Virus record (IMG/VR): IMGVR_UViG_3300031977_000676
Coordinates: 1 to 31,982 of that record
DNA: 31,982 nucleotides
Origin: a virus
Reading direction: 5' to 3' (one strand)
Part shown: positions 22,218 through 30,900 of the stretch, piece by piece
Position numbering within the stretch: position 1 is the stretch's first letter
How the letters are laid out: the number at the start of each line of letters is the position of its first letter
Notes under the pieces: model-generated
What the model saw: only the letters and a program-made list of their open reading frames with translations
Told to the model about the DNA's origin: nothing
The model's database searches: none
Made by a program: the position numbers and the translations under genes

Positions 22218-24206
22218 TTAAACTGCACTGTAAATTTCTTCAAACTCGACACCACTTCTAGCAGCAACAAAGTTTAAAGTTATAAAATTAATACTTCTAG
22301 CAGGTTTCACAAAGATAGAACATACAAATTCATTTCTATCTATAACTGTATCAGTGTTGTTAGTTTCATCACATAATACTGAGAAGTCTACTAGACCTCG
22401 TCTGTTCTTAACGTCTCTTAGGAAAGGTTCTACAGCAGCACGGAACTGAGCTCTTGTGAATGCATCGTTGAATTCAAAGAGTTGTGATTTCGCTGCAACT
22501 GCGATTGCTTTTTCTAATACTATGAACAACCTTCTTACGTTGATTCTATCAAAGGCAGAAGGTGAAGTTAGTGCTGTTTTATCTCCAAATAATACTGTAC
22601 CTTGGCCTGGGAAGGTAACAATTGGATTAATCCTTGCACGATATAAGTCATCTCTAGATGATTGTGAAGGATTGAACGCAAGTTTAGTAATACCTAGGTA
22701 TTGACCTCTTGAGAAACCAGCAGGTGAAAACCATGGGTCTCTTAATAAGTCTGACCTTGCCATAATACCTGCTGTATGACCGTTAGAGGGCACGTAGCAG
22801 TATTTGTCGTTATATCTATCATATTGGTACACCCAACCACTGTCTAACACTGCATATGAGGAAGAAGTGACTGAAGCGTAGTCAGCAATAACGTTTGTTG
22901 ATTGTGTTGATTCACTTGATACACCAACTACTGATGCACGTCTAGGTGAACATATAACCATGCAGTCTTTTCTGTTTTCTGCAATTTGAATAATTTGGTT
23001 AACAATTGAATTGTGGTCTGCAAGAATGTCTTGTGAAACTCCTGAACCATTATCTGTTCTTGTTGAACCTACGATTAAGAATGACACGTCTACTGTTTCT
23101 GCATCACCGAAATGGTCTTGATATGCACCATATTTCTCACCAGCAGTAGGAACTCTTCCGTCTACTCCACCACCAAGTGATGAAATTATAACTGAAGAAG
23201 GTCTTCCAAAAGCTGTTGTAGCAGATTGTAAGTGTGTTCTTGTTTCATTTGCAGTTGTAAGTAGGTCTGTTGAATGACCTGACCAGTAAATGTAGTCTGA
23301 ACTTCTTGCAACTACGTTTTTGTAGTAGTTTGATTGTCCTTGACTGTCTTTACTATCTGATGCAAGTGATACGAAACCATAAGTTTCTAAAATTGTGTTT
23401 TTAATTCCTGAGAATTCTCCGTCTTCGTCTGAAACTACTATGTGAATTTCGTCAGCTGAACCACCAGCGGCAGTTGCAGTACCCGATGTAGCAGGTGCTT
23501 TATCGAATGAACTGTAGAATTCCCAATATCTATCTACGTTAGCACCTGAGGCAACTAATGCAGTTAGACCTGTTCCAGCAGGTTGACCGATTGCTTCAAC
23601 TACTATTGAAGTTCCATCGGGTTTTGAAGTTACTCTGTATTCAGTATTATGACCAGCAAACTTAACAATGTCTCTTACAAAGAAAACTGATGAATCAGTA
23701 ACCGAAATGGTTGTCTGTCCAACTGACTCTTGTGAAGAGGTTGTTGTTACTGCATCATTGAAATATGCGTCTGAAGACCCACATACTGATACTTTTAATG
23801 AGTTTCCTAAAGAACCTGCGTATTTTGCAGTCCAATTACCAACTGTTCCAGCTTGTGAACCGTCTTGGTAAGTATTGACATAATCGTCATTGTTCTTTAG
23901 TAATGCAGTCCCACTTGATGAGTTTGCATTGTTTAATTGAGATGTGTTGATTCTAACGACTCTAAGTGATGAACCATACTTTAGAAATGCTTCCGCTGAA
24001 TAGAAGTCCTCTGCTCCAGCGTCGGAATTAGCAGGTTGATAGAAATTATCAACTAAACCCTTTGAATCTGAAACTGTTACTACTTCACCAACAGGGCCCC
24101 ATTGGAAATGTCCAGCAAATGCACCTGTAGTCGATGAAACGGCTGGAACAACATTAGTCAGGTCTATCTCGGAGACCTGAACGCCTGGTGATACTTGAAA
24201 TGCCAT
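22218..24206 (-). CDS. 18: gp18 contractile tail sheath protein
   Basis: 662 residues, matching T4 gp18 (659). MAFQVSPGVQVSEIDLTNVV is the standard sheath N-terminus and the C-terminal part (NPIVTFPGQGTVLFGDKT, then RLFIVLEKAIA) is the conserved core. A variable insert at about 163-222 resembles beta-rich segments in gp14 and gp15. AGGAGT lies upstream of the ATG and a late promoter at 24246-24253. Confidence 0.95.
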   Translation of the reverse strand: MAFQVSPGVQVSEIDLTNVVPAVSSTTGAFAGHFQWGPVGEVVTVSDSKGLVDNFYQPANSDAGAEDFYSAEAFLKYGSSLRVVRINTSQLNNANSSSGTALLKNNDDYVNTYQDGSQAGTVGNWTAKYAGSLGNSLKVSVCGSSDAYFNDAVTTTSSQESVGQTTISVTDSSVFFVRDIVKFAGHNTEYRVTSKPDGTSIVVEAIGQPAGTGLTALVASGANVDRYWEFYSSFDKAPATSGTATAAGGSADEIHIVVSDEDGEFSGIKNTILETYGFVSLASDSKDSQGQSNYYKNVVARSSDYIYWSGHSTDLLTTANETRTHLQSATTAFGRPSSVIISSLGGGVDGRVPTAGEKYGAYQDHFGDAETVDVSFLIVGSTRTDNGSGVSQDILADHNSIVNQIIQIAENRKDCMVICSPRRASVVGVSSESTQSTNVIADYASVTSSSYAVLDSGWVYQYDRYNDKYCYVPSNGHTAGIMARSDLLRDPWFSPAGFSRGQYLGITKLAFNPSQSSRDDLYRARINPIVTFPGQGTVLFGDKTALTSPSAFDRINVRRLFIVLEKAIAVAAKSQLFEFNDAFTRAQFRAAVEPFLRDVKNRRGLVDFSVLCDETNNTDTVIDRNEFVCSIFVKPARSINFITLNFVAARSGVEFEEIYSAV

Positions 24207-24245
24207 ACTTTTACTCCTGTTAATGTAAAAAGTTGTTTACTGTTT

Positions 24246-24253
24246 TATTTATA
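24246..24253 (-). promoter_or_regulatory. T4-type late promoter for gp18 and gp19
   Basis: TATAAATA at 24253-24246, followed by AAACAGTAAAC, just after the gp17 stop. Initiation near 24240 gives a leader of about 34 bases with CAGGAGT. The AGTAAAC stretch recurs after the gp22 late promoter. Confidence 0.75.
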
Positions 24254-24272
24254 ACTTTAAATAACCCAACAA

Positions 24273-25874
24273 CTATAATTTAATTGGTATATCCATATTT
24301 TTATGATACCAACGGTCTCCTTCAGTGTCCACAAAGGTATCTGACTGGGTCTCCCCGTCAAATATACCAGCTGGTAGTAAATCATCTTCGATTAACCTTT
24401 GTTGTTCTGAATACAATAAATCTTTAACTTGTGTATCTGTTAAATGATAAAAGTATTCAGTCGTTACAAACCAACTGAATAACACCAAATTCATGACCAT
24501 ATCGTCATTATAACCTCTATCCGCTTCCCAACTGTTTCCCTTATGGACAAAAGTCATAAGTTCTGTAATCGTGTGTCTATCGTTAAGGATAAGTCTATTC
24601 TCTTCTAATAACTCTTTCAGTGTGGAACAACCGATACGTTTAATTTTACGGGACATAGTCACTCCTATGTCTTCCGCTTTTAATTGTCCTTGGACAAAAA
24701 CATTCGGATATTCTATGTCATAGTGCAATTGATTTGCTACTGTTCCACCCTCTGCATTATTTTCAATAATAACGATTGGTTCATTATAATGTTTAACATA
24801 CTTATTTATAATATCGGGGAAGAGAAGAGGACTTATCATATTATCTCTATAGCAACACACTTGTTTAAAGGGACTTGTAGTCACATCTATAATTGTAAAC
24901 GAAGAGAAGTCCATACCTCTACCCTTAGATACGTCTACCGTACAAACATATCTATGACCCTCTTTTGGTTTTTCATAGAGAAACAGATTGTCTTTATTCC
25001 AATCAGGTTCTAACGCTCTCATACCAAGTAGTGTATTAGAATTGATAAGTGTATTACCTGTTCCTAAGAAACTGTTACCATACTCTTGTTCAAATTGTGC
25101 TTCTGAAGTGTTTGCAATAGTTTCTTTCTTCCATTCCTCGTCTCTGCCTGGCACGTCATACCAGTTGATAAGAAAGGATTTATATTCCGATTGTTCGTGT
25201 ACTGCACTTTCATATATCTTGTGGAACATATTACCCACACCGTTTGCAGTTGAGGTAATAATAACCTTTGAGTCTTTACCTGATGTGACCACGGGATATG
25301 TTGCAGTATAGAATGTCTCTGCATCGTCTACGAATGCAAACTCGTCTAGATATAGTAAGTTAATTGATAGTCCACGAATTGAACTTGAAGAAGTTGCAGC
25401 TGCAACGACTTTACTATCATTTGCAAATTCTATTGACCCTTTGTTTAGAATCTTAACACCAGGCTGTAGGAAGAATGGAACAGACTCTAACATGGTTACG
25501 ATACGTGCAATCATTTCCCTTGCAATTGCACCTTTGTTAGCAAGAACTGCTACAGTGACTTCGGGTTTAAATAGTAAGAACCATAACAAATATGCACAAG
25601 AAGTAATTGATTTACCACTCTGTCTACTTGCAAGAACCACATTGAAACGGTTTTTATCATAGTGTTTGATTAGGTCTTCTTGATATCCACGAAGTGTAAA
25701 GGGAACCATACCCTCGTCCAGTGATATAATTTGTGTATAATTTTCTATAAAATGAGCAGGTTCTTCAGAACACTTTAAGTATTCTGCCATCTGTTTTTTA
25801 GTATACTGGGTTTCAATCCCAGCTCTTTTGATTAGATTATTACCTAGATAACCTTCATTTTTTGAATCAGTCAT
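24273..25874 (-). CDS. 17: gp17 terminase large subunit
   Basis: 533 residues. ATPase: Walker A SRQSGKS (83-89) and Walker B LLYLDE (173-178), then a coupling-like TSTANG. Nuclease: D314 in VDVSKGRG, E371 in IIENN and D457-D458 in RGYNDDMV, the three-acid RNase H-like site. It cuts the concatemer and drives DNA into the prohead through gp20. It overlaps the gp16 stop by eight bases, so both subunits are coupled. No intein or homing insert is seen. Confidence 0.95.
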   Translation of the reverse strand: MTDSKNEGYLGNNLIKRAGIETQYTKKQMAEYLKCSEEPAHFIENYTQIISLDEGMVPFTLRGYQEDLIKHYDKNRFNVVLASRQSGKSITSCAYLLWFLLFKPEVTVAVLANKGAIAREMIARIVTMLESVPFFLQPGVKILNKGSIEFANDSKVVAAATSSSSIRGLSINLLYLDEFAFVDDAETFYTATYPVVTSGKDSKVIITSTANGVGNMFHKIYESAVHEQSEYKSFLINWYDVPGRDEEWKKETIANTSEAQFEQEYGNSFLGTGNTLINSNTLLGMRALEPDWNKDNLFLYEKPKEGHRYVCTVDVSKGRGMDFSSFTIIDVTTSPFKQVCCYRDNMISPLLFPDIINKYVKHYNEPIVIIENNAEGGTVANQLHYDIEYPNVFVQGQLKAEDIGVTMSRKIKRIGCSTLKELLEENRLILNDRHTITELMTFVHKGNSWEADRGYNDDMVMNLVLFSWFVTTEYFYHLTDTQVKDLLYSEQQRLIEDDLLPAGIFDGETQSDTFVDTEGDRWYHKNMDIPIKL

Positions 25875-26274
25875 TTTTCTTTTCTTTCTTCAAAAACTTT
25901 TGCAGTTCTGAAGTAGAACCAACGTATAGGTGATTTTCAACTTTACCTATTCTTTGTTCGTCCTCTTTTTCTAAATCTTTAATTTTTTTCTGAACGTCTA
26001 GTAGTTTCTCTGCAGTATCGGCTACAGTCTTTATCAACTGTCCTGCGACTTCATATGCACGTGGGTGTTCGGTTTCTTTGGATAGTTCAAGTATTCCATC
26101 GATTGCATCTTGACCCCTCTCTACGAGGTTGTAGAGGTTCTCACGAGCATATCTATAGTCCGTTTCCATGTTCTCTGCTCTAGAGGGTAGTTTGACTACT
26201 GCAGTTTCTTTTTTGAGACTGGTGTTAATATCTAAGAGAGAATTTAACTTATCATCTATTGGTTCTTTTGTCAT
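25867..26274 (-). CDS. 16: gp16 terminase small subunit
   Basis: 135 residues (T4 gp16 has 164), nearly all helical with a central coiled coil (YRYARENLYNLVERGQDAID and YEVAGQLIKTVADTAEKLLD), the family's hallmark. It recognises DNA and regulates gp17 during packaging initiation. Position just upstream of gp17 and two bases after gp15 agrees with the T4 order 15-16-17. Confidence 0.87.
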   Translation of the reverse strand: MTKEPIDDKLNSLLDINTSLKKETAVVKLPSRAENMETDYRYARENLYNLVERGQDAIDGILELSKETEHPRAYEVAGQLIKTVADTAEKLLDVQKKIKDLEKEDEQRIGKVENHLYVGSTSELQKFLKKEKKND

Positions 26275-26276
26275 AT

Positions 26277-27314
26277 TTAATTGTCATTGGTTTCACTAAA
26301 GCTTTCTTTAGCACCGTCATCATAAAATGTCACTGTTTCTGCAACAACGAATGTATCTGTTGGGTCTACTGAACCTACAAATTTAAGTGTAGTGTTTGCA
26401 TCTATTGTAACTGCACTTGACACTACGATTGATAATTTATCACTTGCAATTGAAGATACTGTTGGATTGGTTGCATTTCCTGTTCCAAATACTTCGTCAT
26501 TTACACTTATCTTTGTATTTATTGCATTTGCAAAAGTGATTGTTGTGGAGTTTGACACTGCATTACATATCTCTGCAAACGCAGGTTCATAATGTTTAAC
26601 CTCTTTGACCAATCCACTTGAATTAATTTCTGAAGTTGTGAAACTTGCATTACCAGTGTTAATGTATTCTCTCTCAATAACACTCTTAATAATGTTTCCA
26701 GTGTAAACAGGGCCGAAGAAGTATAATTTCATAGTAAATTCTAGTGTGTATTCAATAACACGTCTTTCTTCAAATCCACCTTCATATGTGTCTTCCATTG
26801 CAACACTATTCAGTGTTATTGGAACGTCTCTAGTATCTGACATAGAGTCAATCATTTTCATTGTGACTGTATATTCGGGTTGAAAATATGGTAAAATTTG
26901 TTCTACAATCTGTAATGCATCATTCATATTCTTTGCAAGAATACTAAGTGTAAAGTTTAAATTGTATGGTGCTGGATTGTATTGATAAGAACGTTTTACA
27001 TTATCTGCATCTAATTCAGATTTTGAATGTCTTATTAATTTGTTTTGTTGTCTTGTGGGGTCATATTCAAAACCACCAAGTTCGAATGCAATTCTTGGTA
27101 ATGATATTGCACTTCTATTATTATCAGAAAGGTTTGGTTCTTCTTGTAGTCTTTCAAGGAACTTTTGTTTTGGGCCGTATGATATAGGAACTTTAACTAT
27201 ACTTAATACAGTTCCGTCTTCCTTTGTTTTCTTTAATGTAATATTATTAAACAGTGTTCCAAAGATAGACACGGCTCTCTTAATTGTTTCATTATAAAAA
27301 TGTGTTCCAAACAT
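26277..27314 (-). CDS. 15: gp15 proximal tail sheath stabiliser
   Basis: 345 residues, longer than T4 gp15 (272). The N-terminus GTHFYNETIKRAVSIFGTLF and VPISYGPKQKFLERL are typical of the family, which forms the ring that closes the tail at the neck. The extra length comes from a C-terminal beta-rich extension (about 253-315, with TTITFANAINTKISVNDEVF). The ATG is coupled to the gp14 stop (TAATG). Confidence 0.88.
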   Translation of the reverse strand: MFGTHFYNETIKRAVSIFGTLFNNITLKKTKEDGTVLSIVKVPISYGPKQKFLERLQEEPNLSDNNRSAISLPRIAFELGGFEYDPTRQQNKLIRHSKSELDADNVKRSYQYNPAPYNLNFTLSILAKNMNDALQIVEQILPYFQPEYTVTMKMIDSMSDTRDVPITLNSVAMEDTYEGGFEERRVIEYTLEFTMKLYFFGPVYTGNIIKSVIEREYINTGNASFTTSEINSSGLVKEVKHYEPAFAEICNAVSNSTTITFANAINTKISVNDEVFGTGNATNPTVSSIASDKLSIVVSSAVTIDANTTLKFVGSVDPTDTFVVAETVTFYDDGAKESFSETNDN

Positions 27315-28156
27315 TACGTAACCTCACCGAAAGGGTTCGTCTCTGAGAAGTCTAAGTAATTATCTGCTTTATCTTCGAAGTCTTTGTTTTGTGCAGAACC
27401 ATCGTTGTTCATATTCAATACGTCATTGATAGCTGCAATTGTATCTGATACACCCGAATCTACACCAACAAGTGTATCTCCAACTGTAAGTGTTGCAGAA
27501 TTATGTATAAGTGTGGTTGCATTACCTAATGAGGTCTGGACCTCACCAACCACAACTCCACCTTTAGTTACGTTCTCACCAATATTGTATGCTGTTGTAC
27601 CATTCATTGTCAATCCTAATGAATATGCTTGGTCTAGTTCTATTAAGTCTGCACCTGTACCAGTATCAAAATCTTCTCCACTATATTCAAATAGTTCACA
27701 CTGTAATTTAAATACAAATAGTTTTCCAACTTGATAGAATGGGTCTTCGTGTTCTACGAATTTGATTTCAAACATTGAACCACTAAGAGGGAAGTATATT
27801 AAGTCTCCTTCATTGGGTCTTAGTGATGTTGCAAGATTGGAGTCTAATGATATGAATCTCTCCCATGTTCTCAAAGAAAGAACAAAGGTAGCTTGGTCTC
27901 TTACTTGGACACCAAACTTAGACATGAGGTCTCCTTCTCCTTCGAAACCTTCAGTATTTTCTAAGTACATTTCAACTGAATATGCATCACCAAAAGTTGA
28001 TTGTACGTCTTCTCCTAGTATAGAATCCTCTTCTACAATCTCTCTTGGTAGATAATAAGTTTCATGACCATACATTCTAAGTGACTCAACAACCAAATCC
28101 TCATAAAGGTGTTGTTCAGTATTTACTGCATGGTTAAAAAATACATTTGTAGGCAT
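27314..28156 (-). CDS. 14: gp14 neck protein
   Basis: 280 residues (T4 gp14 has 256). EDLVVESLRMYGHETYYLPR near the N-terminus and a DPFYQVGKLFVFKLQCELFE block are typical. It forms part of the collar that seals the filled head and accepts the tail. An insert at about 192-243 is beta-rich like those of gp15 and gp18. The C-terminus FSETNPFGEV is a short conserved tail. It follows gp13 by four bases. Confidence 0.9.
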   Translation of the reverse strand: MPTNVFFNHAVNTEQHLYEDLVVESLRMYGHETYYLPREIVEEDSILGEDVQSTFGDAYSVEMYLENTEGFEGEGDLMSKFGVQVRDQATFVLSLRTWERFISLDSNLATSLRPNEGDLIYFPLSGSMFEIKFVEHEDPFYQVGKLFVFKLQCELFEYSGEDFDTGTGADLIELDQAYSLGLTMNGTTAYNIGENVTKGGVVVGEVQTSLGNATTLIHNSATLTVGDTLVGVDSGVSDTIAAINDVLNMNNDGSAQNKDFEDKADNYLDFSETNPFGEVT

Positions 28157-28160
28157 TCAA

Positions 28161-28976
28161 TTACCCCATCATATCCATGACTGGCATCTCAAAATTCAGT
28201 CGGGATTCTTCTTCTAATTTAGTTATCTCGTCTTGTGCTTCTTGTTTCATTGCAGAACCGTCAAGTGTTACCCCGCCTGGAAGTGCAATACCCGAAAACT
28301 TCGATAAGTTTTCACCCCACTGATACTTAACTAATGCAGTTGCATATTTTTTCAACCACATATCATTGTAGATATCAGTCATATCTGTTGGGTCTAATTT
28401 TCTATAACACTCAATAATGATATACTCACCAGCACTCAATTTACTTGCACTGTAGTCCATGTAGAGTCTGTTAGAGTGCATATTATATCTAATAGGTATC
28501 TGACCTACCAATATGTCGTTTAACATTGAAAGGTGTGATTGAACTTGTGAGTAATATAAAACACTCGTTGACGTTAAATCCCATAAATCATTTAATCTTA
28601 ATTGATACTGAATATCAAACATACTTGAAGTCTGACCCGAATTGAAAGGGAAAATATTGATTACACTTAACACATGCTCGGGTAGTGTAATGTAGTTTTG
28701 ACCTTCTCCATAAGTTTGACCTGAGATTGCTTGTGTTCCAGTTGTCGCTGCATTATGAGTTTCATTCGTTTTAAATGAATCAATCTCTGCCTGAGTGATT
28801 TGGTGTTTAAGATATGTTTTTATCGAACCATCGTAGTGATATTCACGGAAATACTGGAGTGCTTCGTCCATTCTATCGTCAAATTGGTCATCGTCCACGT
28901 TGATTTCTAGAACAGGAGCTCCAAGTTTTCTTTTTATATACTCTTTAAAGGTTGCTTTTGAATTTGGTTCTGCCAT
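28161..28976 (-). CDS. 13: gp13 neck protein
   Basis: 271 residues (T4 gp13 has 309). The N-terminal FKEYIKRKLGAPVLEINVDD and FDDRMDEALQYFREYHYDGS are typical of T4-like gp13, which docks to the portal and binds gp14. The start at 28976 has AGGAA and a late promoter 22 bases upstream, so this is the head of the 13-14-15-16-17 unit. Confidence 0.9.
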   Translation of the reverse strand: MAEPNSKATFKEYIKRKLGAPVLEINVDDDQFDDRMDEALQYFREYHYDGSIKTYLKHQITQAEIDSFKTNETHNAATTGTQAISGQTYGEGQNYITLPEHVLSVINIFPFNSGQTSSMFDIQYQLRLNDLWDLTSTSVLYYSQVQSHLSMLNDILVGQIPIRYNMHSNRLYMDYSASKLSAGEYIIIECYRKLDPTDMTDIYNDMWLKKYATALVKYQWGENLSKFSGIALPGGVTLDGSAMKQEAQDEITKLEEESRLNFEMPVMDMMG

Positions 28977-28998
28977 AGTAGTATTCCTGTTATACTAC

Positions 28999-29006
28999 TA
29001 TTTATA
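28999..29006 (-). promoter_or_regulatory. T4-type late promoter for gp13-gp17
   Basis: TATAAATA at 29006-28999 followed by GTAGTAT. Initiation near 28993 leaves a leader of about 17 bases carrying CAGGAA, so unlike the three tight promoters this gene has a normal leader. Confidence 0.78.
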
Positions 29007-29012
29007 ACGATT

Positions 29013-29273
29013 TTAATCTTGGAAATACGTTTTGTTTTGCAGTCTGTCTATCTTTGCATCTATATTGTTGATTGAGTCCAAAATTCTTTGAAAATCAGCT
29101 TCAATCTGTTCTCTTGTTGCATAATCTCTTGCAATTTCTTCACGTGTTTTATTGATTAAGATATCAATTCTTTTTTGTTCTGATAGAACATTTCTAACTA
29201 AGAAACCTATGGGTAGGATTACGACTGTCATAATGACATTCCACAAGATATAAGGTGATACTACTATTTCCAT
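29013..29273 (-). CDS. Small membrane protein with coiled-coil tail
   Basis: 86 residues. One transmembrane segment at about 8-28 (YILWNVIMTVVILPIGFLV) is followed by a long charged coiled coil (about 32-82, with REEIARDYATREQIEADF). Such a layout is seen in holin-associated, spanin-like and virion membrane proteins; no family is assigned. There is no ribosome binding site: a late box lies five bases from the ATG, so a leaderless message is expected. Late timing and membrane location make a lysis-stage role worth considering. Confidence 0.72.
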   Translation of the reverse strand: MEIVVSPYILWNVIMTVVILPIGFLVRNVLSEQKRIDILINKTREEIARDYATREQIEADFQRILDSINNIDAKIDRLQNKTYFQD

Positions 29274-29278
29274 ACCAG

Positions 29279-29286
29279 TATTTATG
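29279..29286 (-). promoter_or_regulatory. Late promoter variant, five bases from the ATG
   Basis: CATAAATA at 29286-29279 (one mismatch to TATAAATA), then CTGGT and the ATG at 29273. It repeats the five-base geometry of the promoters at 7491 and 21670. Confidence 0.65.
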
Positions 29287-29294
29287 AAAGTCGA

Positions 29295-30011
29295 TTAGTC
29301 GTTACTGTTTAATTGTGGAAATAAATGAACTAATTTCCCGTCTTCGTCTGTAGTAAAAGTAAGTTCATCGGGGTGATATCCTTTAGGATTCCCTAATCTA
29401 GCTTGTAGACCAGCAGTTAAGTAGGTGACATTCATATTGAAGGAAATACTATATCTATCTTTTTGAGTCATATTGGGTTCCACCATATGCATCAAACCAC
29501 TTGGAAATAGAAACAATGTACCAGTTGTTGGTGATACTTTAAAATTTGCTTGTTCTCTTGGTGAATGTGGAAAGTCTGATACCACTTTTGGGTCTTTATC
29601 AACTGCTATAAAGTCTCCTTCGTCTCCATCTGCATGGATATAGAACACACCACTATACCAACAACCATTGTGTAAGTGTGGAGCATTCCATGCTGTATTG
29701 TCGTTTATGTTTGCCCATGAATTACCCATTGTTAGTTGAACCTGTCCTCTATCAAGTCCATTCCAATCTAATAATTCAGTATCAAAAGTGTTTTTAATTA
29801 TCCTCATTATTTTTTGAAATGCTGGGTGACTTTCACAACCATCATTTGACTGCCAACCAGTGTATTGATTAGAAATACTTCTACCAACTGTGTCTTTCTT
29901 TCTCATTCCGTCCACAGCGTCTTTGAGAATTTTAATATAGTCTTCACTGATTGCACCTTCTTTTAAAAGGTCTCTTTCAATACAGACATATGGGAATAAT
30001 AATCTAATCAT
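29295..30011 (-). CDS. 2OG-Fe(II) oxygenase, TIGR02466-like
   Basis: 238 residues. PHLHNGCWYSGVFYIHADGD (111-130) with H112 and H114, then LFPSGLMHMVEPN with distal H175 and DRYSISFN with R187, follow the pattern of the TIGR02466 putative 2OG-Fe(II) oxygenases common in marine phages. The first iron ligand motif reads H-x-H rather than H-x-D, which is normal for this group as I recall it. The substrate is unknown. It overlaps the end of the DUF6065-like gene by eight bases. Confidence 0.85.
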   Translation of the reverse strand: MIRLLFPYVCIERDLLKEGAISEDYIKILKDAVDGMRKKDTVGRSISNQYTGWQSNDGCESHPAFQKIMRIIKNTFDTELLDWNGLDRGQVQLTMGNSWANINDNTAWNAPHLHNGCWYSGVFYIHADGDEGDFIAVDKDPKVVSDFPHSPREQANFKVSPTTGTLFLFPSGLMHMVEPNMTQKDRYSISFNMNVTYLTAGLQARLGNPKGYHPDELTFTTDEDGKLVHLFPQLNSND

Positions 30012-30900
30012 CTTTTAAGTTTAACTCCAATTGTATTTCGGGTGAATCCTCACTTACATGATAAGGACACTCGGGTGGTGGATTCTCTTGTTTATATAGT
30101 TTACCTTTATTAGAATGTAAATTACCACCACGATAACCACCAACTGTCATTTCATTTTTTCTATATTCATCAGAAGTTGCTGGGTCTCTTGAAAACTCGT
30201 CCATAGTTTTATTTTCACGGTTACTAGTAATATGACTTCTATTCTTTGTCCAATCATTAGACTTATACGTAAGGTATGTGGCTTGCCATTCTTCTCTTTT
30301 ATATGGTATAATTTGACAAAGAGGTGTTCCTTTTGGTATAACGAATGAATGTCCAACACGAGGATAGAATATTACTTGTGCATTATCATAGTTTGCATTA
30401 AACTTGTCTGTATCAATAATACCTTGCCATGTTGCAAAGAATTTATTTTGAAATAGAAATGGGTCTAGATATAAACAAGAATATCCAGGCGGTGTTGTAA
30501 TATTCCATGGATTTCTAAACTTAAATGCACCCCTTATTGGTGCTTCGTCATCAGGAATATATTGAAATGCATATCCCATTTGACCACTAGGGTGTGCTGG
30601 TGAAGGGTGTTCATAACCTTCACCAAATTCATGTGTTGACATATAAATTTCATCATCGTCATCTGAATCTGTAATACTACCATTCTTAACAATCATATCT
30701 CTGTTTGCAAGTAAATACCAACCACTTTTTAACCAATCGTCCATAGCTGGACATGCACGAATAGTTGTTATTAGATTTCCACGATTATATTCACTAAATT
30801 TCATCTGTTTCCACCAATCGGGTGAAACAGATTTTGCAAGAACGGGTTTTACATCTTTAAGTGTTTGTTCGTTATATGTGTTAAATTCTATCGTGGGCAT
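30004..30900 (-). CDS. DUF6065-like phage protein
   Basis: 298 residues. The core reads SPDWWKQMKF, then GWYLLANRDM, NPWNITTPPGYSCLYLDPF and SFVIPKGTPLCQIIPYKREEW, which I associate with DUF6065, a family of unknown function in marine phages. The late IPKGTPLCQIIPYKR segment resembles the barrel closing strand of dUTPase-like folds, but no nucleotide site is seen. GAGGAGT precedes the ATG at 30900. It sits between two oxygenase genes and overlaps both (13 and 8 bases), so the three are likely used together. Confidence 0.7.
   Translation of the reverse strand: MPTIEFNTYNEQTLKDVKPVLAKSVSPDWWKQMKFSEYNRGNLITTIRACPAMDDWLKSGWYLLANRDMIVKNGSITDSDDDDEIYMSTHEFGEGYEHPSPAHPSGQMGYAFQYIPDDEAPIRGAFKFRNPWNITTPPGYSCLYLDPFLFQNKFFATWQGIIDTDKFNANYDNAQVIFYPRVGHSFVIPKGTPLCQIIPYKREEWQATYLTYKSNDWTKNRSHITSNRENKTMDEFSRDPATSDEYRKNEMTVGGYRGGNLHSNKGKLYKQENPPPECPYHVSEDSPEIQLELNLKDD

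Noticed and set aside
24803-24810. TATAAATA box inside gp17
   Set aside because: It lies in the middle of the terminase gene with no start codon near it, and fits Asn-Lys-Tyr codons.
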